A program made the position numbers and the translations under genes. Shown in pieces: positions 34,483 to 44,260 of a stretch of 64,000 bases of DNA. The stretch spans positions 1 to 64,000 of the forward strand of contig NZ_SCHL01000015.1 in NCBI RefSeq assembly GCF_004099695.1, in the 5' to 3' direction. The notes below the pieces were generated by a model. It worked only from the letters and a program-made list of their open reading frames with translations, was not told the origin of the DNA and ran no database searches. Source of the DNA: Methanosarcina sp. MSH10X1 (GTDB lineage: Archaea; Halobacteriota; Methanosarcinia; Methanosarcinales; Methanosarcinaceae). Position 1 is the first letter of the stretch; each line of letters opens with the position of its first letter.

Positions 34483-35313
34483 ATGGTCAACATAGGTTTT
34501 ATAAAAATGGGCAACCTGGGAATGAGCCAGGTTATCAATCTGATCCAGGATGAGATTGCAGCGAGAGAGGGAATTACAGTACGCGCATTTGGTACAGGTG
34601 CAAAGATGAGCCCTGCCGAAGCCGCAGACACTGAAAGTTTCAAGCAGTGGAACGCAGACTTTGTGGTAATTATCAGCCCCAATGCAGCAGCCCCGGGTCC
34701 CACCGCAGCTCGTGAGATCTGGAAAGATGTTCCCTGCATTGTAGTCTCAGATGGCCCTACAAAGAAAGAAGCCAGAGAGGCTCTTGAGCAGGACGGCTTC
34801 GGATATATTATCCTCCCGGTAGACCCGCTTATCGGAGCAAAGAGAGAGTTTCTCGACTCCGTGGAGATGGCATCCTTTAACTCCGATGCAATGAAAGTGC
34901 TCTCCATTTGTGGTGTTGTTAGACTCATTCAGGAAGAACTGGACAGGCTAACCGATCAGGTTGCTTCCGGAAGATCAGGAAAGGAACTGGAGCTCCCCCA
35001 CATTTTTGCAAAACCGGAGAAATGTGTTGAGCATGCAGGTTTCGCAAATCCCTACGCAAAAGCAAAGGCTCTTGCCGCACTTCACATGGCTGAGAAAGTA
35101 GCACAGGTTAACTTCCCTGCATGTTTCATGTTAAAGGAGATTGACCAGGTGTGCCTGACAGCCGCAGCAGGGCATGAGATAATGGGAGCTGCCGCGCAGC
35201 TTGCAATACAGGCAAGGGAAATTGAAAAGTCCAATGATACCGTATCCAGGCAGCCGCATGCAAAGAACGGCACCCTCCTGGCAAAAGTAAGATTATACGA
35301 GAAGCCGCAGTAA
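34483..35313 (+). CDS. mtd: F420-dependent methylene-tetrahydromethanopterin dehydrogenase
   Basis: 276 aa, the standard length. Mtd interconverts methylene- and methenyl-H4MPT (H4SPT) with coenzyme F420 in the cytoplasm; during methanol growth it works in the oxidative branch. The N-terminus VNIGFIKMGNLGMSQVINL and the segment AAAGHEIMGAAAQLA are typical. ATG 34483 gives the family start; a TTG at 34474 is nine bases upstream. The gene is monocistronic between divergent serB and a convergent gene. Confidence 0.96.
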   Translation: MVNIGFIKMGNLGMSQVINLIQDEIAAREGITVRAFGTGAKMSPAEAADTESFKQWNADFVVIISPNAAAPGPTAAREIWKDVPCIVVSDGPTKKEAREALEQDGFGYIILPVDPLIGAKREFLDSVEMASFNSDAMKVLSICGVVRLIQEELDRLTDQVASGRSGKELELPHIFAKPEKCVEHAGFANPYAKAKALAALHMAEKVAQVNFPACFMLKEIDQVCLTAAAGHEIMGAAAQLAIQAREIEKSNDTVSRQPHAKNGTLLAKVRLYEKPQ

Positions 35314-35456
35314 ATCCCGGAAAACTTGAGGTTTAAAAACGGGAGCTTGATTGGAGGAGCAAAGAATTTCCCCTGGAAAAACAAGCGGGGACAGATCCTC
35401 CAATAACTACTTTTTTTCGATTTATGATTCGAGTATCCGGAGACTATTTACTAGTT

Positions 35457-35843
35457 TTATTTCTTTGCATCCTCAACTTCTTGCAATACTGAGGTGTATT
35501 CCTGAAAAACAGAGGGAAGGTCTACAGTGGCCAGTATATCCACAATCCCGAGAGCTGCAATAACTTTCCCGTCTTTTGAGCGAATGGGAGCAACAACTAC
35601 GTGTTTTCCCCTGTATACACCTTCTGCAGGAACTTCACGGAAAACTTTGTTTGCTTCCAATACTTTTTCAAGCACTGGCCCTGTGTAGTCTCTGTCAAGG
35701 ATTTCCCCTTTTTCCAGGCGAAGCCCTTTTCGCTTGAGACTGCGGATGGTTGTCGGAAGTCCGATGACCGAGTGTACTGCGACTGCTATTGCCTCAAGGT
35801 CTTCAGGCCCTGAGTCTTCTGAGATAGATAGGGTAGTAATCAT
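35457..35843 (-). CDS. DUF2111 protein
   Basis: 128 aa from ATG 35843 (GGGGGTG just upstream); a GTG at 35849 is in frame. The conserved look (SVIGLPTTIRSLKRKGLRLEKGEILDRDYTGPVL...GVYRGKHVVVAPIRSKDGKVIAALGIVDI) fits the methanogen-specific DUF2111 family, a PAS/GAF-like alpha-beta fold. It is convergent with mtd. The function is unknown. Confidence 0.75.
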   Translation of the reverse strand: MITTLSISEDSGPEDLEAIAVAVHSVIGLPTTIRSLKRKGLRLEKGEILDRDYTGPVLEKVLEANKVFREVPAEGVYRGKHVVVAPIRSKDGKVIAALGIVDILATVDLPSVFQEYTSVLQEVEDAKK

Positions 35844-35963
35844 TTTCACCCCCGTGAATAGCTGGAGACCGGGCAGGACAAAAAACGCGGGCTCTTCAAA
35901 GACGAAAAGCTGGACCCAATTTTCCAGTCATATTTATAATATATTTTTTCAAAGAATATATAA

Positions 35964-36626
35964 TCACTCCTCATTCCCAAGAGCTTTTATGAATGCCTGC
36001 TTATGCAGTTCCCCTGACTCATGAATCCCTCCAAGGTCGCCGCGAGCCGCCCTGCAGGGGTAATGCTGGATATACAGCCCGGCTCTAGGGGGTGCATCCT
36101 TTGCCTCCATTCCAACGATTTCTTTTGCCATATGCCAGGTACTCCCGCATGGAGCTCCTCTTATTACTTTGACGCTGGCAATTTTCCCGTTTTCTGTCTT
36201 TACCTCTACAACAGGAGACCCGAAGAGGTCTGTAAACGGCCTGTTGAAAGCGTTGGGCTCGAGACTGCAGCAGATCTCATCTACCTCAATATCCATGCCT
36301 GAAACTTCAGAAATCTTATTGAGTTCGGGAATTGAAGCCCTGGAAGGTCCACCCGGAACTATGAGGGAACGCACGCCAGCTTCTGCCGCAAGCTTTGCAA
36401 TTGAGGATGTCAGATCAGGATGCAAAGAGTAAGTAATGATGATTTCGGCCGAAAAAACATGCCTGTCGAAGTTGAGAGCTTCCAGGAATTCATCAGGCTC
36501 TTCAATAAACACAGGCACGAACTCAGGCAGGTCAGCAGCTATAACTGAAAAATCACTGTGTTCCCTGATAGTCTCAATCAGGCGGTGCCCGTATTTGCCC
36601 CTTGTGATAACTCCTATTACAGTCAT
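35964..36626 (-). CDS. DUF166 family protein (annotated elsewhere as thymidylate-synthase-like)
   Basis: 220 aa. It begins MTVIGVITRGKYGHRLIETI and has conserved cysteines (EICCSLEP, GAPCGSTWHMAKEIVG, YPCRAARGDLGGIHESG), typical of archaeal DUF166. Databases have sometimes labelled this family as thymidylate synthase; I know of no solid proof. The divergent neighbour is thymidylate kinase, which makes the label worth noting. The cysteine pattern could instead suggest a metal or Fe-S site. Confidence 0.7.
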   Translation of the reverse strand: MTVIGVITRGKYGHRLIETIREHSDFSVIAADLPEFVPVFIEEPDEFLEALNFDRHVFSAEIIITYSLHPDLTSSIAKLAAEAGVRSLIVPGGPSRASIPELNKISEVSGMDIEVDEICCSLEPNAFNRPFTDLFGSPVVEVKTENGKIASVKVIRGAPCGSTWHMAKEIVGMEAKDAPPRAGLYIQHYPCRAARGDLGGIHESGELHKQAFIKALGNEE

Positions 36627-36800
36627 TACTCCAAGTTATTTTTAATATTGTATAAATAGATGCTTATTTTATCTGAAATTCCTGCCTCGACTCGCCAGCT
36701 ATACATGGAGTTAAAATCTTACCGTGAATCAAACTATGTAGAGTATAAATACAGATAACGCATTTCACTAAAAATCTCTTAAAGAAAAAAGACGGTATTT

Positions 36801-37418
36801 ATGAGAGGGAAACTGATCACACTCGAGGGTATTGACGGCTCAGGCAAAAGTACGGTTGCGGAAAGGCTTCAGGAGAATCCTGAAATTAAGGCTTTTGGGC
36901 CTGTTTTTACAAGAGAGCCGACAAGAGGCACTCTAACTGGAAATGCCGTAGAAAGAGCTATCCAGTCGGATACCGACCAGCTTGCCGAGCTCTTCCTTTT
37001 TACAGCTGACCATGCCGAACATCTGGCAAAGATCGTGAAGCCTGCGCTTGAGAACGGAAAAACTGTAATCTCTGATCGCTATTCTGATAGCCGCTATGCT
37101 TACCAGGGAATTACCCTGAAAACCCGCCTGGAAGATCCTCTTGAATGGATAAAGAATCTACACCGGGGCTGGACCATTATTCCGGACCTGACCTTTCTCT
37201 TTGATATCAGGCCCGAAGTTTCAATTGAGCGCTGTGGAAAACGAGGGGAGCAAAGCAAGTTCGAAAAACTGGAGTTCTTAAGGGGGGTCAGGGAGATTTT
37301 CCTCAGGCTTGCGGCAGAAGATCCTGAACGTTTTATCATTATGGATGCTTCTCGCTCCCCTGAGCATATAGAAAAAGAAGTCGCTAGAAAAATTCTGGAG
37401 TTCCTGAGCAGGAACTGA
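36801..37418 (+). CDS. tmk: Thymidylate kinase
   Basis: 205 aa. It phosphorylates dTMP to dTDP. Features are P-loop LEGIDGSGKST (residues 8-18), FTREPTRG, and DRYSDSRYAYQG, all typical of Tmk. Length is normal. It is divergent from the DUF166 gene, with a 174-bp shared promoter region. Confidence 0.93.
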   Translation: MRGKLITLEGIDGSGKSTVAERLQENPEIKAFGPVFTREPTRGTLTGNAVERAIQSDTDQLAELFLFTADHAEHLAKIVKPALENGKTVISDRYSDSRYAYQGITLKTRLEDPLEWIKNLHRGWTIIPDLTFLFDIRPEVSIERCGKRGEQSKFEKLEFLRGVREIFLRLAAEDPERFIIMDASRSPEHIEKEVARKILEFLSRN

Positions 37419-37460
37419 CCAGATACAAGGATAAAAAATTAAACCCGATAGAGTATCCCA

Positions 37461-37721
37461 TTAGAGCCCATTATCGTCAGCGAATTTGATCAGAGCTTCC
37501 CCTAACATTCTTACATGGGCGGGGTTAAGGTTGAACCTGGATTTTTTCATGCCTCCCCTTTCCTTTGCTAGTTCAACATATTCTTTCTCAAAGCGGTCGC
37601 TGTGTGCAAGGGAGACCGTCATATACCAGCCTCCTCCCATCTTGATTTCCACATATCCGTCTCCGCTTCTCTCCTCAGTGTTTTCTTCAGTATTCTCATT
37701 AGATATATCTTTCTTTACCAT
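37461..37721 (-). CDS. Small acidic hypothetical protein
   Basis: 86 aa. A disordered acidic N-terminus (ENTEENTEERSGDG) leads to a compact beta/helix part: YVEIKMGGGWYMTVSLAHSD and FNLNPAHVRMLGEALIKFA. A good RBS (GAGGTTAAAG) lies before ATG 37721, which supports a real gene. I do not recognise the family. Confidence 0.6.
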   Translation of the reverse strand: MVKKDISNENTEENTEERSGDGYVEIKMGGGWYMTVSLAHSDRFEKEYVELAKERGGMKKSRFNLNPAHVRMLGEALIKFADDNGL

Positions 37722-37836
37722 ACTTTAACCTCATAATCTCCTGGTTTTAATTGAAATCTGCTGTTCAAATACAAAAATACTCGATTATATACAAGACATA
37801 TAAGGGCTGAAATAAAAAGCATTTCCGATATTCGGG

Positions 37837-38571
37837 TTATTTTTTATTGTCCGTTTTAAGCCCTGCACTCAATACAGCTGGAGAAACCAGTCCTGAATGG
37901 ACGGCAGTTGCGACCAGCGCTCCTTTTATCCCGAGCTTATCAAGAATAAAAAGATCCTCCATATCCTTGACCCCTCCTGCAAGCAGCACACTGTGTCTGG
38001 AGCATTCAACCAGCTTTCGGAGGAAATCAGGATCAAAGCCTGAAGCTGTTCCAACCCTGTCAAGGTCAAGGAAAATAAGGTCTTTTAAGGGAAAATTATT
38101 TAACAGCTTTACGATCTCAAGAGGTGATTCAGGAAGTTCCGGATCTTTTTTCATGACTTTACCATGCTTTATATCAATACTGACACTAATCTTTCCGGGA
38201 TTTCCGGAAGCTGCATCCTTTATTGCCGAAAGCGTACCAGTCTCTGTGCCTATTACAGCGGTCCCCGCAATGGAAAGAGCTTTATCTACATCCTGTGAAG
38301 ATGTAATCCCGAAATCGAGCATTGTATCTGCCCTTAAACTTACTTCCCGGATTACTCCGAGATTCATTTCGAGAGGCCCCTTACCCTGAAGTACGTTAAG
38401 ATCTGCAATGTAAATTTCCCTGGGCTGAAGGAATTCAACCATCTCCACAGGATTCGAGCTGTTACAAACGTTACTTGAATCTGAAACCGGACGGTACTTT
38501 TCCCTATCCCCGCCCTTTGCAAGAACTACGCTACGGTTAAATATATCCATCACAAGAATTACTCGGAACAT
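37837..38571 (-). CDS. HisA/HisF-like TIM-barrel protein
   Basis: 244 aa. Blocks REIYIADLNVLQGKGP, MLDFGITS, VSIDIKHGKV, LIFLDLDRVGTASGFD and SVLLAGGVKDMEDL follow the HisA half-barrel plan with both phosphate-loop regions. It is shorter and more divergent than true HisA, so it is a paralogue of unknown substrate; relatives occur in methanogens and in C1-metabolising bacteria. It is divergent from mfnB (112 bp), which supports a role near methanofuran or related cofactor synthesis. That role is inferred. Confidence 0.75.
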   Translation of the reverse strand: MFRVILVMDIFNRSVVLAKGGDREKYRPVSDSSNVCNSSNPVEMVEFLQPREIYIADLNVLQGKGPLEMNLGVIREVSLRADTMLDFGITSSQDVDKALSIAGTAVIGTETGTLSAIKDAASGNPGKISVSIDIKHGKVMKKDPELPESPLEIVKLLNNFPLKDLIFLDLDRVGTASGFDPDFLRKLVECSRHSVLLAGGVKDMEDLFILDKLGIKGALVATAVHSGLVSPAVLSAGLKTDNKK

Positions 38572-38682
38572 ACTTATTCAATAGCTGCATCATCCTATAA
38601 AAAAATATAAAATAAAGAGTATTGTATAAAAAGAATAATATTCATGATAGATTCCAATTCGGTATTTAGTTAGAGGATTTTT

Positions 38683-39387
38683 ATGAAACTGCTTGTAAGT
38701 CCAATAAATAAAGAGGAAGCAATTATTGCTTCCAGAGGCGGCGCAGACATTGTGGATGTCAAAAACCCCAAAGAAGGTTCCCTTGGCGCGAATTTTCCGT
38801 GGATAATAAGGGACGTAAAGGAAGCTGTAGACGGCAAACAGCCTATAAGCGCAACCATAGGAGATTTTAATTACAAACCGGGAACTGCTTCACTTGCAGC
38901 TTTCGGAGCAGCGGTTGCAGGAGCGGATTATATTAAAGTTGGTCTTTACGATATCCAGACTGAAGATCAGGCCTTTGAACTCCTCACAAAGATAACACGG
39001 GCTGTAAAAGATTACGATTCGACAAAGAAAGTCGTTGCTTCAGGCTACTCGGACTACAAGCGCATCAATTCAATTTCTCCGCTGTTGCTGCCTTCAATAG
39101 CGGCGGAAGTCGGGGTAGATGTGGTTATGGTTGATACGGCGATCAAGGATGGAAAATCTACTTTTGAGTTCATGGATGAGAAAGAACTTAAGAAATTTAC
39201 CGATCTTGCCCATGAACACGGACTTGAAAACGCAATTGCCGGTTCCCTGAAATTTGAGGATCTTCCGATGCTTGAAAGGATAGGCCCGGATATTATTGGT
39301 GTCCGGGGTATGGTCTGCGGAGGAGACAGACGAACTGCGATCCGGCAGGAACTGGTTGAGAAACTTGTAGCTGAGTGTCAGGCTTGA
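38683..39387 (+). CDS. mfnB: MfnB, 4-(hydroxymethyl)-2-furancarboxaldehyde phosphate synthase
   Basis: 234 aa. It makes the furan precursor of methanofuran from two glyceraldehyde-3-phosphate molecules. The two catalytic lysines of the characterised MJ1099 enzyme are conserved at the same numbers: Lys27 (DVKNPKEG) and Lys155 (DTAIKDG). A GAGGA ribosome site precedes ATG 38683. A YdjM-like gene follows on the same strand. Confidence 0.93.
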   Translation: MKLLVSPINKEEAIIASRGGADIVDVKNPKEGSLGANFPWIIRDVKEAVDGKQPISATIGDFNYKPGTASLAAFGAAVAGADYIKVGLYDIQTEDQAFELLTKITRAVKDYDSTKKVVASGYSDYKRINSISPLLLPSIAAEVGVDVVMVDTAIKDGKSTFEFMDEKELKKFTDLAHEHGLENAIAGSLKFEDLPMLERIGPDIIGVRGMVCGGDRRTAIRQELVEKLVAECQA

Positions 39388-39484
39388 AAAGTCCTGTTTG
39401 ATATAAAAATAGAAGCTTATGCGGCAGGTCATCAGGCAGGCCAGCCGCAAAATAATTAATACAAAAATAACTATTTTTAGTCTG

Positions 39485-40015
39485 ATGTTTATCTTTGGAC
39501 ATATTGGAATTACCCTTGGTATCTTCTACCTGCTGAGCCGCTTATCCTCAAAAAATCGCTTCTCGGCAAACATTCCCTGGGTTGCATTCGGAGCGCTTCT
39601 TCCGGACTTTATTGACAAACCTCTTGGCAGGATCATTCTTGCTGAAACTATAGGAAGCGGTCGTATTTTCGCCCATACCTTACTCTTTGGCTTGCTGCTG
39701 GGTCTGGCAGGCTACTATCTGTACGTCCAGGGAAAACCTGAACTCCTGATTATTGCAGGGGCGTCCTTTTGCCATATTCTTGAAGATCAAATGTGGGATA
39801 ACCCCGGAGTGTTTTTTTGGCCCCTCTTTGGGTGGGGATTTCCGAAAGATACGATATCAGGAAGTTTTATTGAGTATCTGATGGCAATTTTCAATAGATC
39901 GTACGCCCCCGGGCTTACAGAAGTTTTTATCTCAGAAATTATAGGATTGCTAATAATAATACTTTTTACTGGCAAGCACATTCAGGATAAGAGAAAAGAG
40001 AAATCTATAGCATAA
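39485..40015 (+). CDS. YdjM-like (PF04307) membrane protein, copy 1
   Basis: 176 aa from ATG 39485 (MFIFGHIGITLGIFYLL); the frame is open 66 bp further up but copy 2 supports this start. There are about four helices. Conserved are GHIGI, GALLPDFIDKPLGR, HTLLFGLLLG, CHILEDQMWDNPG and FFWPLFGW, with His/Asp residues like those of YdjM 'metal-dependent hydrolases'. Enzyme activity is unproven. A paralogue lies at 52465-53007. Confidence 0.75.
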   Translation: MFIFGHIGITLGIFYLLSRLSSKNRFSANIPWVAFGALLPDFIDKPLGRIILAETIGSGRIFAHTLLFGLLLGLAGYYLYVQGKPELLIIAGASFCHILEDQMWDNPGVFFWPLFGWGFPKDTISGSFIEYLMAIFNRSYAPGLTEVFISEIIGLLIIILFTGKHIQDKRKEKSIA

Positions 40016-40143
40016 TGAAAGAAAAAGAGGGGTTTATTTCAGGATTGGGAGTAGCCTTCTTAAAAAGAGAAAAGGGAAATTTAATTCCATAACGGAAGTT
40101 GCTACTCAAAACCGTGGATTCCAGGCAAAATCGGGAAGGGGAT

Positions 40144-41946
40144 TCACGGAATGTGCTCATAAATTTCAATATTAAGAGAGTCATATATTTTATAAACCGG
40201 ATAATCGGGCTCAGCCTTGAGACCTTTCCAGGTAGGAACTGATGTTTCATCAGACTGCTTAGCCCTGGAATTCAAAGCCTCTGAGAAGGTAGTTTCCACA
40301 ACATAGAAAGGCCCGCGTTCTACTGCTTCTTCTGCATATGTGCCGTCATCAGGGTCATTTTTAGAAGCATAAAGAGGTTTTTGAGAGCCTGTATCAAGTT
40401 CAGCCGAACTGCTACTATTATGAACTCCTGGCAGAGCCCCTTTTGTGTCCATGTCTGCAGTAGACATGACATACGTAGAAGTTCCTTCTACCCCGGATAG
40501 CCATTGAATTCCTTCGGCTTCATTTTGTGAAATTGCCTCAGAGACTCCACCTGTATACGGCGAACTGAAACAGGTGAAGAATCCCAGTGTCCAGAGCAGA
40601 CAAAGTACCAGGACTGCAGAGCCAAGACCGAGAGTATACCCTTTTCTAAGGAAGATAATGTAGAGGGAGTACCCCAGCAAAGGAATCTGAGCAAAGATTA
40701 TGAAGCTCAGGTTTGCAAACCTATCTGGGGGGTACGGAATGAAGGGATTTAAAAGGAAAGCAAGCTCCAGGAAAAAGGTTGCGATGTAAAGTACCAGAAA
40801 GCGGGGGTACCTGCGGACAAAATGGTGACAAAACCTTTTACGATTTTGCCATACGACTACAGAATTAATCAGAATTAAAATTAAAGGAATATAGTACTTG
40901 CCGTAATAGAGATTTAAGTGATGTACGAACTCGGGAAATCCGCCTTCCGTCCCTGGCATACTGGAAAGCCCTGCAGCCATTAGCATTTTAGCGCGGGAGA
41001 TAAGATCCGAAATAAAGGTATCAAAGAACCGAGAAGCATATTTTGTAAATATCAGAAAGCTTCCCGAGGTAAGTGACAGGAATATGAATACAGGCATTTT
41101 TTTTCCTGTAGAACGGGAGGCGCGGCGGGAGAGAAAGTTGAAACTCCGGATTTTACGGAGAAATCCTGGATTCAGTACTTTGCTCGAGAAGGTAAGGAGC
41201 AGGGAGAAACAGACAAGATATGCAAAAGTAAAGGGATGGGCTAAAGGAATAAGAGGCATCATAAAAAGAAGGCAGACAGCCATTGACCTATTTTTATCCG
41301 AAAGCGCACTTCTCAACACAAAAAGATAGAGAGGTACCAGACAAAAGGTCAGGTAACAGGAGGCTGCCGATGTTTGGAAATGCCCGAAATAAGGAATCAT
41401 AGAAGAGAGAAATGCTACCAGGACTAATTTTTCTCTGCTCATGAAGATCCGATAGAACAGGAACATTCCGGTAATAAATATGATTGAAAAAAAGACTGGT
41501 AAAAAGTAAGAAAGTGCTGGCGTATCAAGACCGGAGACTTTAGCCAGGGCTGAAACGAATAGTGGACCAGTGGGAGAAAGGCTGGAAAAGCTTGAAAGAT
41601 CGCAAAGCGGACTCTGTCCTGCAAGCCCTATGTATGAGAATTTTTCTCCCCTGCCTATTGAGACATAGCCAAGCATGTGAGGCGTGATCAGTACTATAGT
41701 GTGGACAAGAAACAGTATGAGAACTGCAATTAGTTTTCTGTATGCAAGGAGCAGAACGCAGGCTGAAAGGTAGCAAAGGAGCAATGTAAGGTAAAAATGG
41801 AAAGGAAGCTGCTCATAGATATTGGTTGTATATCCTTCGGGCTGAATTCCCCTGAGAATAAAGAGACTGTAAACCAGTAGTAACAGGGAAATTGAGGTTA
41901 TGAGATTTAAGATGTTATTAGTAGTTTTAGACAATGTGTCCCCCAT
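40144..41946 (-). CDS. Large polytopic membrane protein, possible GT-C-type glycosyltransferase
   Basis: 600 aa. About 11-13 membrane helices occupy residues 15-470, followed by an extracytoplasmic C-terminal part of about 120 residues. It lies at the edge of the polysaccharide region and resembles in layout the protein at 57307-59244. No sure catalytic motif is seen. ATG 41946 is the open start. The protein is probably involved in glycan assembly or export, but this is inferred. Confidence 0.65.
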   Translation of the reverse strand: MGDTLSKTTNNILNLITSISLLLLVYSLFILRGIQPEGYTTNIYEQLPFHFYLTLLLCYLSACVLLLAYRKLIAVLILFLVHTIVLITPHMLGYVSIGRGEKFSYIGLAGQSPLCDLSSFSSLSPTGPLFVSALAKVSGLDTPALSYFLPVFFSIIFITGMFLFYRIFMSREKLVLVAFLSSMIPYFGHFQTSAASCYLTFCLVPLYLFVLRSALSDKNRSMAVCLLFMMPLIPLAHPFTFAYLVCFSLLLTFSSKVLNPGFLRKIRSFNFLSRRASRSTGKKMPVFIFLSLTSGSFLIFTKYASRFFDTFISDLISRAKMLMAAGLSSMPGTEGGFPEFVHHLNLYYGKYYIPLILILINSVVVWQNRKRFCHHFVRRYPRFLVLYIATFFLELAFLLNPFIPYPPDRFANLSFIIFAQIPLLGYSLYIIFLRKGYTLGLGSAVLVLCLLWTLGFFTCFSSPYTGGVSEAISQNEAEGIQWLSGVEGTSTYVMSTADMDTKGALPGVHNSSSSAELDTGSQKPLYASKNDPDDGTYAEEAVERGPFYVVETTFSEALNSRAKQSDETSVPTWKGLKAEPDYPVYKIYDSLNIEIYEHIP

Positions 41947-42359
41947 CCTTTTTGAAAGTTACAGAGTCCAGTTTCAGTACCTAAGTATGAGCTATCCCTG
42001 AGACTTTGGTTTCATCCTTAAAGAGTCTTTTTTCACGGGCAGCATACAGGTTAAAAACTTTAGTTCCTAAGATTTTAGATATATTTTTCCTCTTTCTTGT
42101 TTTCCCTATATTCAATCGGTCCAACAAATAATTAATGGTTGTGCCCGGAGTGCAGTTTGATATACCTGCCTCAACCTAATTAATGTTTTCATGGATTAAA
42201 AATTTTCAACAATTAAAGTCTTTCGGGTACTTCCGCAGCCCAGAGATTTTAGTATTTCTGCACCAATAACTGGCATCATTTCAGGTTAAACTCTCTTAAC
42301 ACAAATCCAGCTAATGTTAAATATACGGTTTCAACCCTGCTAATGGAACACCAGGTTAT
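41947..42359. other. Intergenic, 413 bp
   Basis: AT-rich spacer upstream of the membrane-protein gene. No gene or clear structural signal is seen. Confidence 0.35.
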
Positions 42360-42551
42360 TCAGATTCGTCTACGATTTCTGCCAGTAGCCAGAAGATCCA
42401 AAAATTCTTTCAGGGGAAAATAAGCATTGAGATCAGGATAATAGTATGTTCCTCTAAGAATAAATGAAATGATGGTAATCCCGGATACCGAACCGTAAAG
42501 CATTGAGACGAAGACCAAAATCAGAATTCGTGAAAATGAGTTTTCAAGCAT
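42360..42551 (-). CDS. Possible small membrane protein
   Basis: 63 aa with one or two hydrophobic helices (ILILVFVSMLYGSVSGITIISFIL) and a basic tail GRNRRRI. A TATA-like GTTTATAAG lies about 30 bp before ATG 42551, as expected for a leaderless archaeal gene. There is no recognised family. It may be real or a gene fragment. Confidence 0.35.
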   Translation of the reverse strand: MLENSFSRILILVFVSMLYGSVSGITIISFILRGTYYYPDLNAYFPLKEFLDLLATGRNRRRI

Positions 42552-42807
42552 TAAAATTCAGAAAATAAGCATCTTATAAACTGTTATATCGTTGGTTATA
42601 ATATTTTACATTATATTACTCAACATTATATTTGAGACCTTATCTTCAATTCCATTTTCCACATTTCGGATGATTCAGGAAATCTGCAAGGAAATGCGAA
42701 AGAGAATCTCAAAGTTAAGGGGAGATCAGTTCAATAAATAGTCGATCACAATGGAAACAACTGGTTGACACAAGACGACAACATAAAATTAAAGGGGGAA
42801 GTTAAAG

Positions 42808-44124
42808 ATGGCAGGTTCAGGATTTAAAGAGTTAAATTTATCAAAAGAAATAGAAATGGCAATCGAGGATATGGGCTTTGAAGAGATGACCACGATTCAG
42901 GCTCAATCTATTCCTTATATGTTGCAGGGGAGAGATGTAATCGGACAGGCGCCAACAGGAACAGGTAAAACTGCATCGTTCGGAATTCCGGTTTTAGAGG
43001 GCATAGACCCAAAAAATAAAGCATTACAGGCTGTAATTCTATGTCCGACGAGAGAGCTTGCGATTCAGGTGGCAGGAGAGCTCAAAAAAATTTCAAAATA
43101 TAAAAAGGATATAGAGATCTTACCCATTTATGGCGGGCAGCCTATAGACCGGCAGATTAAAGCGTTGAAGAAAGGCGTGCAGATCATTACCGGAACTCCG
43201 GGTCGTGTCCTGGACCATCTGGATCGGCGTACTTTAAAGATGGATAGAGTAAAGGTTATCATCCTTGATGAAGCCGATGAAATGCTGGATATGGGGTTTA
43301 GAGAAGACATCGAAGCTATTATGGAGAAGATCCCCGAGAAACGGCAAACCGTTTTTTTCTCCGCAACCATACCTAAAGCTATTCTCGACTTGACAAAAAG
43401 ATATCAGAAAAATCCGCAGTTTATAAAATTGGTACATAAGGAAGTAACCGTCCCGAATATAGAACAGTTTTATTTTGAAGTCAAACAGCAGTCAAAAACC
43501 GAGGCTCTTGCCCGCTTAATTGACTTTTACAATTTGAAATTATCTGTCGTATTCTGTAATACGAAGAAACGCGTGGATGAGCTTGTTGAGGATCTGCTGA
43601 CAAGAGGATATATGGCTGATGGCCTTCACGGAGATATGCAACAGAAACAAAGGGATATTGTCATGTCCAGATTCAGAAGGAATGAGATTGAAGTCCTAGT
43701 AGCAACCGACGTGGCGGCTCGAGGCATTGATGTAGGAGACGTGGAGGCTGTTTTCAACTACGATATACCTACAGATGATGAGTATTATGTCCATAGAATC
43801 GGAAGAACGGCCAGGGCAGGGAAAGCCGGGCTTGCTTTCACTTTTGTTATCGGCAAGGAAGCATATCGAATAAAGCAGATACAGCGATTCACAAAAACTA
43901 AAATTAAAGCTCAAAGAGTTCCTTCAATCAGTGATGTTGAAGAGATCAGAACAAATATGCTTTTAGGAAATGTTAAAGAGATTGTCGATGCGGGACACCT
44001 GGCAGAGTATAGTAGCCTTGTTGAAAAACTCATTGAAGAAGAGTACACTTCTATCGATGTGGCTGCTGCTTTGTTAAAAATGGCACTTGAGAAAGAGAGC
44101 AAAGAAATGTCAGCAAAAGGTTAA
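42808..44124 (+). CDS. DEAD-box RNA helicase
   Basis: 438 aa. All motifs are present: Q motif (FKELNLSKEIEMAIEDMGFEE...IQAQSIP), motif I APTGTGKT (48-55), PTRELA, TPGR, DEAD (154-157), SAT (185-187), ARGID and HRIGRTAR. The short C-terminus lacks the RNA-binding extension of some DeaD proteins. It unwinds structured RNA; in cold-adapted Methanosarcinales a relative is cold-induced with a long leader. AT-rich DNA about 200 bp upstream (TTATAATATTTTACATTATATTAC, read from 42596) may be its promoter, giving a leader of over 100 nt. RBS GGGGGAAG. Confidence 0.95.
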   Translation: MAGSGFKELNLSKEIEMAIEDMGFEEMTTIQAQSIPYMLQGRDVIGQAPTGTGKTASFGIPVLEGIDPKNKALQAVILCPTRELAIQVAGELKKISKYKKDIEILPIYGGQPIDRQIKALKKGVQIITGTPGRVLDHLDRRTLKMDRVKVIILDEADEMLDMGFREDIEAIMEKIPEKRQTVFFSATIPKAILDLTKRYQKNPQFIKLVHKEVTVPNIEQFYFEVKQQSKTEALARLIDFYNLKLSVVFCNTKKRVDELVEDLLTRGYMADGLHGDMQQKQRDIVMSRFRRNEIEVLVATDVAARGIDVGDVEAVFNYDIPTDDEYYVHRIGRTARAGKAGLAFTFVIGKEAYRIKQIQRFTKTKIKAQRVPSISDVEEIRTNMLLGNVKEIVDAGHLAEYSSLVEKLIEEEYTSIDVAAALLKMALEKESKEMSAKG

Positions 44125-44260
44125 TTCCACATTCAGGGGAGAGTGAAATTTTCCCCTCTGCCTTTCTTCAGCTTATAGGGCAGTGAATCCGGGAGGGCTT
44201 TATCAAATTCTGTCATTCGACTGTAATTTTGACTATAAATCCAGGATAACCTTCAAATTA

